Source of the DNA: an uncultured Flavobacteriales bacterium
GTDB taxonomy: Bacteria; Bacteroidota; Bacteroidia; Flavobacteriales_D; Crocinitomicaceae
Length of the DNA stretch: 64,000 nucleotides
Assembly (NCBI GenBank): GCA_937973685.1
Contig: CALJKJ010000016.1
Location: forward strand, 62,001-126,000
Reading direction: 5' to 3'
Of the stretch, positions 8,197 through 16,843 are shown one piece after another. Both the position numbers and the translations under genes were made by a program. The notes under the pieces were generated by a model. It saw nothing but the letters and a program-made list of their open reading frames with translations. It made no database searches and was not told the DNA's origin. Each line of letters opens with the position of its first letter. The stretch's first letter is position 1.

Positions 8197-10691
8197 GACT
8201 CAATAATAAAAGGTGAAATATTCTCAGAAGTCATTTCAAACAATTCTTCTGTTATACTTTTTTCTTGAACCAACTTAACATGTGGTTGGTAGATTTCAAA
8301 TGCTTCATTTTCAAAACGATACAATTGATTATCAGACGAATTTATAACGATTAAATGCACCCATTTTTCTTTGAACCAGTTGAATGTTGCTGGATTTCTT
8401 GATATCGCAGAAAAAACAACAGCAGGATCATGTTCCACAAGAATTAATAATCGAATTGGATCATGAACTTCAATCATTTGATAAGGTAAACCTGTTCGTA
8501 AATCCCCTTCAATTCCATTAGTTACGCCAATTAATCCAACAACGTTATGAGGTAATTTTGAGCCCGCACCTAATTGTTGGTTATCAACTCTTGAAAAATA
8601 ATATTCCAAATTGATTCCTCCTGCAACTGGGGCAACTGCATTTAATATACCAGCAAGGAAATCACCGTTAGGATCGATACGATAATCATATGAATTCAAA
8701 AAAGATCGTCTATCCAAAAATACAGAACGAGTAATTGCTCTTCTTCCCACAATAGCTAACGCATTTGTAGCATGATTCAATTCAGGTCGTGGTTCAAATA
8801 ACGAAACTGTTCTTCTTTTTACTTTTGAATGAACAGATGCAAGTTGATCTTTTGTTTGAATCGACATAAAACGACGAGAACGTTCTTTGCTATTATAATC
8901 AAATGCTGCTAAGAAATCTTTCTCATACGATTCATGGAGTTTTAATGTGGAAACTGCAAGTTGATCTGTATCAAAATACGTGATTTCATCTCTTGAAGTA
9001 TCGTGTAAAGCACCAATAAAACGAGTAGAAAAAGGAATATCAATCCCTCGTTCTCTCAATCGTTTTCTAACTTCTGGATGGTTTCCAATGAGAGCAATTA
9101 ATCGCGCGTTCACTGAACCTGGTCGCCCAGAACAAGCACCACAATCGTATCCGGCATAATGCGTATTATTTACACTAGTTGAACCATGTCCAATCATGTA
9201 AATTATCGAAGCAAAATGAGAAGTTAAACCAACACTTTTCAAAAGTCCTTCCAAACGATCGGTCATTTGTTCAATTGTGAAACCTAATTGCAGTCCATTT
9301 TCAATTTGCAAACCATCGCCCTCAAATACTAATTTTGAATGCGGATCCATGTGTTTCATTGATGAGCTTGTCAAAGGACTTATTGTTGGTCGAATGATAT
9401 TCAATGCTAATCGAAAAGGTGATATCCATCCTGCAATTGTTGTCATAATCACTCCACCAAACAACCCTTGATTTCTTTCAGAAAAATGAAAATCTTTTTT
9501 CTTTTTGATGTTGTTTTGAACCTCTTTAATTAAAACAAAAGGTTGGGCAGGAACAGGACAACATTTCGTATGAAACTTTCCTCCTTCAGGTTGGTAGAAA
9601 AATTCCAAGTTAAAATGTCCTGGAGTACCAAAGGTTTCACAATGTGGATTTACCGCTTCAATATGTCGTCTTATTGAACATTCCCTATCATCCATACAAA
9701 AGAATGCTTGAAAAGAAAGGTTTTCAAGATTTATCTTTTTTTCTGTATGAACAGATTGAAGTAATGAACTACAAACCGAGTCGTAATACGACCATTCATA
9801 TGCTTCTTGCCAAATTTTGAAAACCAATTGTTCTTGAGTTTGCTTTAAGGGCGCAAACAAAGGTGTTGGTAGTTTTGACAAGAACGTAGACATCGGCTCC
9901 CATTTCTCACCAAACACATCATCTAAAACATCAATTTCAAATAAGCATTCTAAAAAAACAAAATCTGTAAACGAGACGGATTTTAAATTAAGTAAATGAG
10001 ACGGATTTTCTTCCAAAACAGCAACCATTCCTGACCATCCAGGATGAGCAAATTGTTGATCAAATAAATAATGTTCTACCAAATCCTCATCTCCTAATAA
10101 CAAATGAAGTAATTGCTCCAATGTTGTTGATGGATCTTTGAGTAATTGTTTCGCGCGTTTTGATTGAAAAAATGAACTATACGAATTTTCCTCTAACGAA
10201 CGAATGGAGGCCAAAAAACCGTTTTCATGAACAGGAAAATTCCAAGTTGAAATTCCTTGATCAATATAACTACTAATCAAACGAAAAAGACTTGGATGAA
10301 CACGAGAATCCATGTCAACCTTGTACGTTTTTTTCCAATTAGCCCTTACAGTTCCAATGCGTTTCATTGGACTGCTTGAAATGTTACCATGGATCAATAA
10401 ATCATTGTAAAATGAACGCTGATCTTCAGCAACATTTTCATTAATGATGTGCGTTAAAACAGCTGGAGAAATTTTTCCAGTTGCATAAGCTTGTCTGTAT
10501 TCATCAATTTCTAAATACACTTTGTATCCAAAAATCTCATTTGCTTTTGTAATTCCTTCATGAAATGAATCATGTTGAAATGCGTGCAACGTATTGTGAT
10601 GAATAAAATCCTTTAAAGGAGCTTGAGATGGAAGATAATGTTTTAAATTTTCCAGAATAGCAGGTATTCCAGTTTTAGAACTATCAATCAT
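8193..10691 (-). CDS. dabA: DabA, DUF2309 inorganic carbon uptake subunit
   Basis: This 832-residue protein is the DUF2309 (UPF0753) subunit of a DAB inorganic carbon accumulation complex. It is thought to hydrate CO2 to bicarbonate at a beta-carbonic-anhydrase-like zinc site on the inner face of the membrane. The four site residues can be placed: C332 and D334 in FFCMDDREC, H502 in YMIGHGS and C517 in YDCGACSGRPG. The 15-residue His-Cys spacing equals that in the characterised Halothiobacillus protein as I recall it. The N-terminal HHNTLHAF segment is also typical. It is co-transcribed and translationally coupled with dabB. Fixation enzymes such as RuBisCO are not visible nearby, so a heterotrophic use is likely. 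Confidence 0.9.
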   Translation of the reverse strand: MIDSSKTGIPAILENLKHYLPSQAPLKDFIHHNTLHAFQHDSFHEGITKANEIFGYKVYLEIDEYRQAYATGKISPAVLTHIINENVAEDQRSFYNDLLIHGNISSSPMKRIGTVRANWKKTYKVDMDSRVHPSLFRLISSYIDQGISTWNFPVHENGFLASIRSLEENSYSSFFQSKRAKQLLKDPSTTLEQLLHLLLGDEDLVEHYLFDQQFAHPGWSGMVAVLEENPSHLLNLKSVSFTDFVFLECLFEIDVLDDVFGEKWEPMSTFLSKLPTPLFAPLKQTQEQLVFKIWQEAYEWSYYDSVCSSLLQSVHTEKKINLENLSFQAFFCMDDRECSIRRHIEAVNPHCETFGTPGHFNLEFFYQPEGGKFHTKCCPVPAQPFVLIKEVQNNIKKKKDFHFSERNQGLFGGVIMTTIAGWISPFRLALNIIRPTISPLTSSSMKHMDPHSKLVFEGDGLQIENGLQLGFTIEQMTDRLEGLLKSVGLTSHFASIIYMIGHGSTSVNNTHYAGYDCGACSGRPGSVNARLIALIGNHPEVRKRLRERGIDIPFSTRFIGALHDTSRDEITYFDTDQLAVSTLKLHESYEKDFLAAFDYNSKERSRRFMSIQTKDQLASVHSKVKRRTVSLFEPRPELNHATNALAIVGRRAITRSVFLDRRSFLNSYDYRIDPNGDFLAGILNAVAPVAGGINLEYYFSRVDNQQLGAGSKLPHNVVGLIGVTNGIEGDLRTGLPYQMIEVHDPIRLLILVEHDPAVVFSAISRNPATFNWFKEKWVHLIVINSSDNQLYRFENEAFEIYQPHVKLVQEKSITEELFEMTSENISPFIIES

Positions 10692-10795
10692 TGTTTATAT
10701 TTTATTTTAATGAAACAATTCTTCTTCAATTGAAAGAAGCAACTTTGTATCAATTCCTTTATGCCACTTAAGCATTATTGAATAAAAATAAAATC

Positions 10796-11200
10796 CTAAA
10801 TTCGATATAGACAGTGTTGGATGTGTAATCTTGGATAAGTAATTTGAATAGCCGATGAACAAAGAACTTGAAGTTCTTGTATTACTGATCCTTGTTTTTT
10901 TAATAAAAAGATTTCTTGTTGAAATTCAAATAATGGAATAGATAAGCCTGAAGTTGTCTCTTGTTCGCTATCTAATTCGTCCAACTCTTCACCATCTTCA
11001 AAAAGCAAAAGTAATTCTGAAAAGTCAATCAATAAAGACTTTTGGTGAAGTATCGATTGGTGACTAAAGTGTTTGTTAATTTCTGATTGCAGCAAATTTT
11101 CATTTGTTTCAGCATTAGCAACATTCACTTTCAATAACGAAAGTAAAACAACTATTAAGCTGAAATATGAAAACCCTATTACCGCAAATCGTTTAAACAT
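10796..11200 (-). CDS. Hypothetical exported or membrane-anchored protein
   Basis: This 134-residue protein is of unknown function. A hydrophobic N-terminal segment (residues 6-28, ending in NVANAE) looks like a signal peptide. The rest is acidic in the middle (LFEDGEELDELDSEQET) and has a C-terminal section with two Cys residues and two His residues (CSSAIQ, HIQHC). It lies 104 bases upstream of dabA on the same strand and has its own near-consensus promoter ending four bases before the ATG. It could be the first gene of the carbon uptake operon. I recognise no family. Confidence 0.55.
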   Translation of the reverse strand: MFKRFAVIGFSYFSLIVVLLSLLKVNVANAETNENLLQSEINKHFSHQSILHQKSLLIDFSELLLLFEDGEELDELDSEQETTSGLSIPLFEFQQEIFLLKKQGSVIQELQVLCSSAIQITYPRLHIQHCLYRI

Positions 11201-11204
11201 AAAA

Positions 11205-11234
11205 CAAATGTATCAATTTTAAAGTGACTTTCAA
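11205..11234 (-). promoter_or_regulatory. Promoter of the 134-residue gene
   Basis: Read on the - strand, TTG (11232-11234), preceded by more T residues, is followed after 19 bases by TACATTTG (11205-11212). This is a full match to the Bacteroidetes promoter. Only four bases separate the box from the ATG at 11200, which predicts a leaderless or nearly leaderless mRNA. Confidence 0.65.
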
Positions 11235-11248
11235 AAAGTGTCACACAA

Positions 11249-11278
11249 AAAAAAGGGATTCTTAACAAATCCCTTTTT
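11249..11278 (-). terminator. Intrinsic terminator after ychF
   Basis: Complementary arms AAAGGGATT and AATCCCTTT enclose a 7-base loop, with A and T runs on both sides. It lies 18 bases past the ychF stop on the - strand. Confidence 0.75.
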
Positions 11279-11295
11279 AACTATTTTAGTTGAAC

Positions 11296-12393
11296 TTACA
11301 CATTAAATCTAAAGTGCATGATATCACCATCTTCAACAATATATTCTTTTCCTTCCACTTTAAACTTACCAGCTTCTTTCACTGCATTTTCTGATCCCAA
11401 GGTTGTAAAGTCATGATATTTCATTACTTCAGCACGGATAAATCCTTTCTCGAAATCGGTATGTATAACACCTGCTGCTTGAGGTGCAGTTGCACCAATT
11501 GGCACAGTCCATGCACGTACCTCTTTAACTCCAGCAGTAAAATATGTTTGTAAATTTAACAAAGCATAAGCTGAGCGAATCAAACGATTGACCCCTGGTT
11601 CGTCCAACGATAACTCATCTAAGAACATTTTTCGTTCTTCGTATGTTTCTAATTCAGAAATATCTGCTTCAATCTTAGCACCAATAACTAAAACCTCAGC
11701 TTTTTCATTTTTCACTGATTCACGAACAGCATCAACATATTTGTTTCCTGTCAACACACAATTTTCGTCAACATTACACACATACATCACTGGCTTAGAA
11801 GTAATTAATTGAAACTTTTTAACGATTTCAATTTCTTTCTCATCAAATTCCATTGAACGAACAGATAATCCTTTTTCCAAAGTCGCTTTGATTGCATGCG
11901 CCAAGTCATTTTCTTTCACAGCATCCTTGTCACCAGATTTAATTGTACGCGCTAAACTTTGAATGCGTTTCTCTATCGATTCTAAATCTTTCAATTGTAA
12001 TTCGATATCAATTACTTCTTTGTCGCTTACTGGATTTACATGTCCATCAACGTGAATGATGTTATCGTCCTCAAAACAACGTAACACATGTAATATCGCA
12101 TCTGTTTCTCGGATATTCGCTAAGAATTGATTTCCTAAGCCCTCACCTTTCGATGCTCCTTTGACCAAGCCAGCAATATCTACAATCTCCATTGTTGTTG
12201 GTAAAACACGTTCTGGATTCACTATCCCTTCCAACACTTCCAAACGTGGATCTGGAACTGAAATAGTCCCAACATTCGGTTCGATTGTACAAAAAGGAAA
12301 GTTAGCCGATTGCGCTTTTGCGTTCGATAAACAATTAAATAAAGTAGATTTCCCAACGTTTGGTAGTCCAACAATTCCGCATTTTAATGCCAT
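11296..12393 (-). CDS. ychF: YchF/OLA1 family redox-regulated ATPase
   Basis: This 365-residue P-loop NTPase of the Obg superfamily prefers ATP and associates with ribosomes. The P-loop GLPNVGKST sits at residues 8-16. The switch region reads DIAGLVKGASKGEGLGNQFLA, and the C-terminal TGS-like domain (about 280-365) contains the family sequence GFIRAEVMKYHDF. The length is normal. An in-frame ATG lies six codons upstream, but the start MALKCGIVGLP agrees with family members. It stands alone between a terminator and the divergent M28 peptidase gene. Confidence 0.95.
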   Translation of the reverse strand: MALKCGIVGLPNVGKSTLFNCLSNAKAQSANFPFCTIEPNVGTISVPDPRLEVLEGIVNPERVLPTTMEIVDIAGLVKGASKGEGLGNQFLANIRETDAILHVLRCFEDDNIIHVDGHVNPVSDKEVIDIELQLKDLESIEKRIQSLARTIKSGDKDAVKENDLAHAIKATLEKGLSVRSMEFDEKEIEIVKKFQLITSKPVMYVCNVDENCVLTGNKYVDAVRESVKNEKAEVLVIGAKIEADISELETYEERKMFLDELSLDEPGVNRLIRSAYALLNLQTYFTAGVKEVRAWTVPIGATAPQAAGVIHTDFEKGFIRAEVMKYHDFTTLGSENAVKEAGKFKVEGKEYIVEDGDIMHFRFNV

Positions 12394-12519
12394 GATGAAA
12401 ATTTTGTGCAAAGATAGGAGTTTCTTTAAATAAATTCGTTTCCTAAAAGTGGAATGCTACTAAAAACAAAATGAATTTCAACATATTTGATTAATTTCGA
12501 TGAACCGAACATTCGATTT

Positions 12520-13893
12520 ATGAAATTACTTGCTGCACTTTTACTTGTTTTTTTTGGTTATAAAACAATGTCTTATTCCCAGAAAAATGATTCGTTAATC
12601 ATCCATCAATTTTTTCAAACAGCATTGTCCAACGGAAAAGCGTACAATGATTTGCGTTACTTGTGCAAAACAATTGGACCACGTTTATCTGGATCTGCTC
12701 AAGCCGAAATGGCAGTAAAATGGGGAGAAGCTCTTCTCAAAACATATGGATTTGATCACGTCAACTTGCAAGCAATTAAAGTTCCACATTGGGAACGTGG
12801 TACAAAAGAAGTCGCTTGGATGAAAAACAGTTCCGGTGCATTAACTCCTTTAGAAATAGTTGCATTAGGTGGTTCAATCAGAACAAATGGTTTGTTAAGT
12901 GCTGAAGTTATTGAATTTGAAACAGTAAATGATTTAAAAAAAGCAACAGAAAAAACAGTGAAAGGAAAAATTGTTTTTCTAAACCAACCTATGAATCCGA
13001 ATGAAATTGTAACATTCAAAGCGTATGGTGGATGTTATTCGTTGCGCAACGAAGGAGCTGTAGAAGCCTCAAAACTTGGAGCTGTTGGTGTGATCATTCG
13101 ATCGCTTGCCCTTCCAAATGACCATTTCCCGCATACAGGTTCCATGCATTACGACGAAAATGTTGCGAAAATTCCTGCAGGTGCTTTGTCAACTAATGCT
13201 GCAAATTTACTATCCGCTTCGCTAAAAAAAGAAAACGTCACTTTTTTATTTGAAATGAATTGCAACGATTATCCAGATGCCGATTCATACAATGTGATGG
13301 GTGAATTGATTGGAAGCGAATTTCCAAATCAAATCATCACGATCGGAGGTCATTTGGATTCTTGGGATACCGGCGAAGGTGCACACGACGATGGAGCAGG
13401 AATTGTACATTGCATAGAAGCATTGCGCATTTTAAAAGAAAACAACATACAACCAAAGCATACGATTCGCGTTGTTTTGTTCATGAACGAGGAAAATGGT
13501 AATCGCGGAGGACTTGCTTATGCCGCTTGGTCAAAAAGCAACAACGAGACACAAATTGCAGCTGTTGAAAGTGACCGCGGAGGATTTAGTCCACGTGGAT
13601 TTGAGTGTGACGGTTCACCAGCATATTTGACCTTAATACAATCATTCAAATCACTTTTACTTCCATACGGATTGTATCATTTTGAAAAAGGCTATGGAGG
13701 AGTTGATATTGGTCCTTTGAAAACTCATTTTAATCAGATCCCGCTTTTTGGATTTGTACCCGATTCGCAACGTTACTTTGATTTCCATCACGCGGCAAGT
13801 GATGTGTTCGAAAATGTAAACAAACGTGAATTGGAATTGGGTTGCGCGAGTATGGCTGCATTTGTGTATTTGTTGGACAAAGGGTTGAATTAA
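12520..13893 (+). CDS. M28 family zinc aminopeptidase (carboxypeptidase Q-like)
   Basis: This exported metallopeptidase of 457 residues starts with a signal peptide (MKLLAALLLVFFGYKTMS). Residues of about 120-250 form a PA-type insert. The catalytic domain follows with the di-zinc ligands of family M28: H278 in GGHLDSWD, D290 in HDDGAG, the E324-E325 pair in MNEENGNRGG and D352 in ESDRGG. A later FDFHHAASD supplies the last His ligand. It should trim peptides in the periplasm or outside the cell. No T9SS tail is present. Readings that begin at a TTG at 12487 add an implausible N-terminus. Confidence 0.88.
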   Translation: MKLLAALLLVFFGYKTMSYSQKNDSLIIHQFFQTALSNGKAYNDLRYLCKTIGPRLSGSAQAEMAVKWGEALLKTYGFDHVNLQAIKVPHWERGTKEVAWMKNSSGALTPLEIVALGGSIRTNGLLSAEVIEFETVNDLKKATEKTVKGKIVFLNQPMNPNEIVTFKAYGGCYSLRNEGAVEASKLGAVGVIIRSLALPNDHFPHTGSMHYDENVAKIPAGALSTNAANLLSASLKKENVTFLFEMNCNDYPDADSYNVMGELIGSEFPNQIITIGGHLDSWDTGEGAHDDGAGIVHCIEALRILKENNIQPKHTIRVVLFMNEENGNRGGLAYAAWSKSNNETQIAAVESDRGGFSPRGFECDGSPAYLTLIQSFKSLLLPYGLYHFEKGYGGVDIGPLKTHFNQIPLFGFVPDSQRYFDFHHAASDVFENVNKRELELGCASMAAFVYLLDKGLN

Positions 13894-13975
13894 TTCACTT
13901 CTTTTCACTTCAGTAATTTTGGGAATTTCCAAAAAAGGAAAAACGTACTATTACTTTTTTCCAAAATTGCAAAGA

Positions 13976-13987
13976 GGTAATATTACC
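13976..13987. repeat. 12-base perfect palindrome
   Basis: GGTAATATTACC lies alone in the 229-base gap between the M28 and DinB genes. It has the size and symmetry of an operator for a dimeric repressor, but nothing ties it to a known regulator. The rest of the gap shows no gene. Confidence 0.35.
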
Positions 13988-14122
13988 CTTTACCCTAGTT
14001 GTATATAAAATTTGAAATTGATTTCCTCATAAAGTTTTAAACAATATCTAAAAGTTATCCAAAAATAACAGCGTATTGACTTGTGATGGTTTATTTTAGT
14101 ACACGAATCGAAAAACGACGTT

Positions 14123-14665
14123 ATGATTTTCATTGGAAGACCAAATCCAGAGATTGCCCCAGCATACGCAAAATATTATTTTGATCGCACCATAGGCCAA
14201 GATAACTTGATGGATGCGTTGATTAAAGATCAACAAAAAGTCATTGCATTTATTGGGCAAATTCCTGAAGATAAGGTTGACTTTCATTATGCCGATGACA
14301 AATGGTCGCTCAAAGGTGTATTGTTGCATGTAATCGAAACGGAAAGAGTTTTTCAATACCGCGCATTACGGCTTTCTCGCAAAGACAAAACCCCAATTGA
14401 AGGATTTGACGAAGGTTGGTTCAGCCAACACAACAATACTGACGCACGAACGCTTTCTGACTTAGCGGAAGAATTTAATTGTGTTCGAACTTCAACGATT
14501 CATTTATTCAAAAACATTACCCAAAGCATGCTTGATTTTGAAGGAGTTGCCAATAATGCACCTATCAATGCGCGCAATATTGGTTGGATAATAGTTGGTC
14601 ACACCATGCATCATTGCGATATCATCAAAGAACGTTACTTGGTTGATACAGATGAACATTTTTAA
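14123..14665 (+). CDS. DinB-like / DfsB family protein
   Basis: This 180-residue protein has the four-helix DinB_2 fold signature. A His in GVLLHVIETERVFQYR and a late HxxxH pair in GHTMHHCDIIKERYL form the usual three-His metal site. DinB-family proteins include thiol-dependent transferases, but most are uncharacterised. It stands alone after a 229-base gap, before the alpha-oxoamine synthase gene. The family is clear and the reaction is not. Confidence 0.85.
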   Translation: MIFIGRPNPEIAPAYAKYYFDRTIGQDNLMDALIKDQQKVIAFIGQIPEDKVDFHYADDKWSLKGVLLHVIETERVFQYRALRLSRKDKTPIEGFDEGWFSQHNNTDARTLSDLAEEFNCVRTSTIHLFKNITQSMLDFEGVANNAPINARNIGWIIVGHTMHHCDIIKERYLVDTDEHF

Positions 14666-14744
14666 TCATTGAATTAACTGTAAACTGTTCATTACTTGGT
14701 TAATTATTTTTTTTTCTTCTTTAAAAACTCCACCGAATTCTACT

Positions 14745-14752
14745 AACTTTGC
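14745..14752 (+). promoter_or_regulatory. -7 box TAACTTTG for the oxoamine synthase gene
   Basis: This is an exact TAnnTTTG match 52 bases upstream of the ATG at 14805, leaving an AT-rich leader of about 50 bases. The -33 element is poor (TTTA at about 14720). Confidence 0.45.
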
Positions 14753-14804
14753 AGACTTTAACTAAAGTGCATGAAAATACTTTAGAAAAATATATATACA
14801 AGTT

Positions 14805-16073
14805 ATGGCAGATATTTTTGAAAAGATTGAACGCAATCGTGGTCCAATTGGACAGTACTCAAAAGGAGTTCATGGGTATTTTACTTTCCCGAAATTGGAA
14901 GGTGAATTAGGTAATAAAATGATTTTCCGCGGAAAAGAATGTTTGGTGTGGTCACTAAACAACTACTTAGGATTAGCAAATCACCCTGAAGTTCGTGAGG
15001 CTGACCGTCAAGCAGCAGATCAATATGGTTTAGCATACCCAATGGGTGCACGTATGATGACTGGTCAAACAAGTGAACACGAGCTATTAGAAAATGAATT
15101 GGCTGATTTTATGGGGAAAGAGGATTGTATCCTTTTGAACTTCGGTTACCAAGGAATGGTTTCTTCAATCGATTCGTTAGTTGATAGAAATGATGTGATC
15201 GTTTACGATAGTGAAGCACACGCTTGTATCTTAGACGGAATGCGTTTGCACACAGGAAAACGTTTTGTTTTCCAACACAACGACATGGAAAGCTTTGATA
15301 AGCAAATGAAAAATGCTACACGCTTAGCAGAACAAACTGGCGGTGGTATTCTTGTTATCACAGAAGGTGTTTTTGGAATGGCTGGTGATCAAGGTAAATT
15401 GAAAGAAATCGTTGAATTCCGTAAATCTGGGAAATACGACTTCCGTTTATTCGTTGATGATGCGCACGGTTTCGGTACACTTGGTAAAACTGGTCAAGGT
15501 GCTGGTGAAGATCAAGGTGTTCAAGATGAAATTGATGTGTTATTTGGAACGTTTGCAAAATCTATGTCATCAATTGGTGGATTTATTTGTGCAAAAGAAT
15601 CAATTGTTGAATATTTGCGTTACAACATGCGTTCGCAAATGTTTGCAAAAGCATTACCGATTACAATTACTATCGGAGCACGCAAACGTTTGGAGTTATT
15701 ACGTACACGTCCTGAATTGAAAGATAAATTGTGGGAAATTACGACAGCACTTCAAACTGGATTTAAAAATGCAGGTTTTGATATCGGTGCGACGAATTCT
15801 CCTGTTACTCCCGTTTTCATGAAAGGAAGTTTGGCTGAAGCAACGAATTTAACGTTCGATTTACGTGAGAATTACAATATTTTCTGTTCCATAGTAATTT
15901 ATCCGGTTGTACCGAAAGATGTTATTATGTTGCGTATTATTCCAACAGCAGCTCATACACTTGAAGATGTGAACTACACGGTAGAAACATTCATCAAATT
16001 GAAAGAAAAATTAGACGCTGGTGCATACCAAGCTGACGAATTAGCAGCAGTTGAAATCGATAAAAAACGATAA
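14805..16073 (+). CDS. PLP-dependent alpha-oxoamine synthase (serine palmitoyltransferase or cysteate acyltransferase type)
   Basis: This 422-residue fold-type I PLP enzyme condenses an amino acid with an acyl-CoA or acyl-ACP. The PLP Schiff-base lysine is K252 in GTFAKSMSS, the aspartate and histidine of the cofactor site are in FVDDAHGFG (D218-H221), and the stacking His is H139 in SEAHAC. In Bacteroidetes, enzymes of this form start sphingolipid synthesis (serine) or sulfonolipid synthesis (cysteate). The sequence alone does not say which. Related 8-amino-7-oxononanoate and glycine C-acetyltransferase roles are less likely, because no biotin or threonine genes are near. It is a single-gene transcript between a promoter and a strong terminator. 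Confidence 0.85.
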   Translation: MADIFEKIERNRGPIGQYSKGVHGYFTFPKLEGELGNKMIFRGKECLVWSLNNYLGLANHPEVREADRQAADQYGLAYPMGARMMTGQTSEHELLENELADFMGKEDCILLNFGYQGMVSSIDSLVDRNDVIVYDSEAHACILDGMRLHTGKRFVFQHNDMESFDKQMKNATRLAEQTGGGILVITEGVFGMAGDQGKLKEIVEFRKSGKYDFRLFVDDAHGFGTLGKTGQGAGEDQGVQDEIDVLFGTFAKSMSSIGGFICAKESIVEYLRYNMRSQMFAKALPITITIGARKRLELLRTRPELKDKLWEITTALQTGFKNAGFDIGATNSPVTPVFMKGSLAEATNLTFDLRENYNIFCSIVIYPVVPKDVIMLRIIPTAAHTLEDVNYTVETFIKLKEKLDAGAYQADELAAVEIDKKR

Positions 16074-16092
16074 GCACACATACTGAATAATG

Positions 16093-16126
16093 AAAGCCCA
16101 ATTGCAAGATTGGGCTTTTTTATTTT
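16093..16126. terminator. Intrinsic terminator
   Basis: The stem AAGCCCAA / TTGGGCTT encloses an 8-base loop and is followed by a T-rich run. It follows the oxoamine synthase gene by about 20 bases and overlaps the last bases of the convergent marC gene. Confidence 0.85.
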
Positions 16127-16749
16127 AACCCAATTAATATTTCTTGTACTGCGGAAGAAACATACTCTACTCCTATTGCAATAACAATAAATCCAATAAT
16201 TCGTGAAACGCCGTTTATTCCTGATGCACCAAGCATTTTGACGATAAACTGTGAAGAACGCAGCACCAAATAAACAGCTATTGAAACAGCTAAAATTGCA
16301 CTTGTTGCAATGATGTATGCATTCGTCGTTGCAAGTGATTGATTCATCGTTATGAGAAGTGATATTGAACCTGGTCCAGCCAACATGGGAATTGCTAAAG
16401 GTGTTAAAGAAACTTCTGATCGTGTGGCTAAATCTTGTTGAACACTCATTCTTTTCATGCCTTTGTGGCGCGTAAATGATCCACTTAACAACGAAAATCC
16501 TGATGTTGCAATAATAAGTCCACCTGCAATTTTTAAGGAATTCAATGAAATACCAAAAAATGCCAACACATACTTCCCAATAAAAAAGGAAATGACGAGT
16601 ATCAAAAAAACGTTCAAGGAAGTCCAAGCTGCCGTTTTGTTGCGATTGCTAATTGTTTCCTCTTTTGTCAATCCTACAAATACAGGAACAGTTCCCAAAG
16701 GGTTAATCACTGAAATTAATGCAGCGAAAATACTGATAAAAATGTCCAT
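16120..16749 (-). CDS. MarC family integral membrane protein
   Basis: This 209-residue protein has about six hydrophobic segments and belongs to the MarC (UPF0056) family. The opening DIFISIFAALISVINPLGTVPVF and the central PLAIPMLAGPGSISLLIT are the family's two conserved membrane stretches. Despite the name, MarC proteins are not shown to confer multidrug resistance and their substrate is unknown. Its 3' end overlaps the terminator that also serves the convergent upstream gene. Confidence 0.92.
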   Translation of the reverse strand: MDIFISIFAALISVINPLGTVPVFVGLTKEETISNRNKTAAWTSLNVFLILVISFFIGKYVLAFFGISLNSLKIAGGLIIATSGFSLLSGSFTRHKGMKRMSVQQDLATRSEVSLTPLAIPMLAGPGSISLLITMNQSLATTNAYIIATSAILAVSIAVYLVLRSSQFIVKMLGASGINGVSRIIGFIVIAIGVEYVSSAVQEILIGLK

Positions 16750-16843
16750 TTTTTTTTGACAAATTTCAAGTTTAATTTCGTCTTAGATGTTATTTAAATA
16801 TTATCGTTAAATGACTTATCTTCGTCCGATAATCTGTTTTTAC

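Noticed and set aside
13911..13968. Possible terminator arms TTTTGGGAA and TTCCAAAAT after the M28 gene
   Set aside because: The arms are imperfect, are far apart and are not followed by a clean T run.
14881..15720. Frames inside the alpha-oxoamine synthase gene on either strand
   Set aside because: They are shadows of a long gene with clear PLP motifs. The same applies to the many short frames inside dabA, menA, M16 and T9SS genes.
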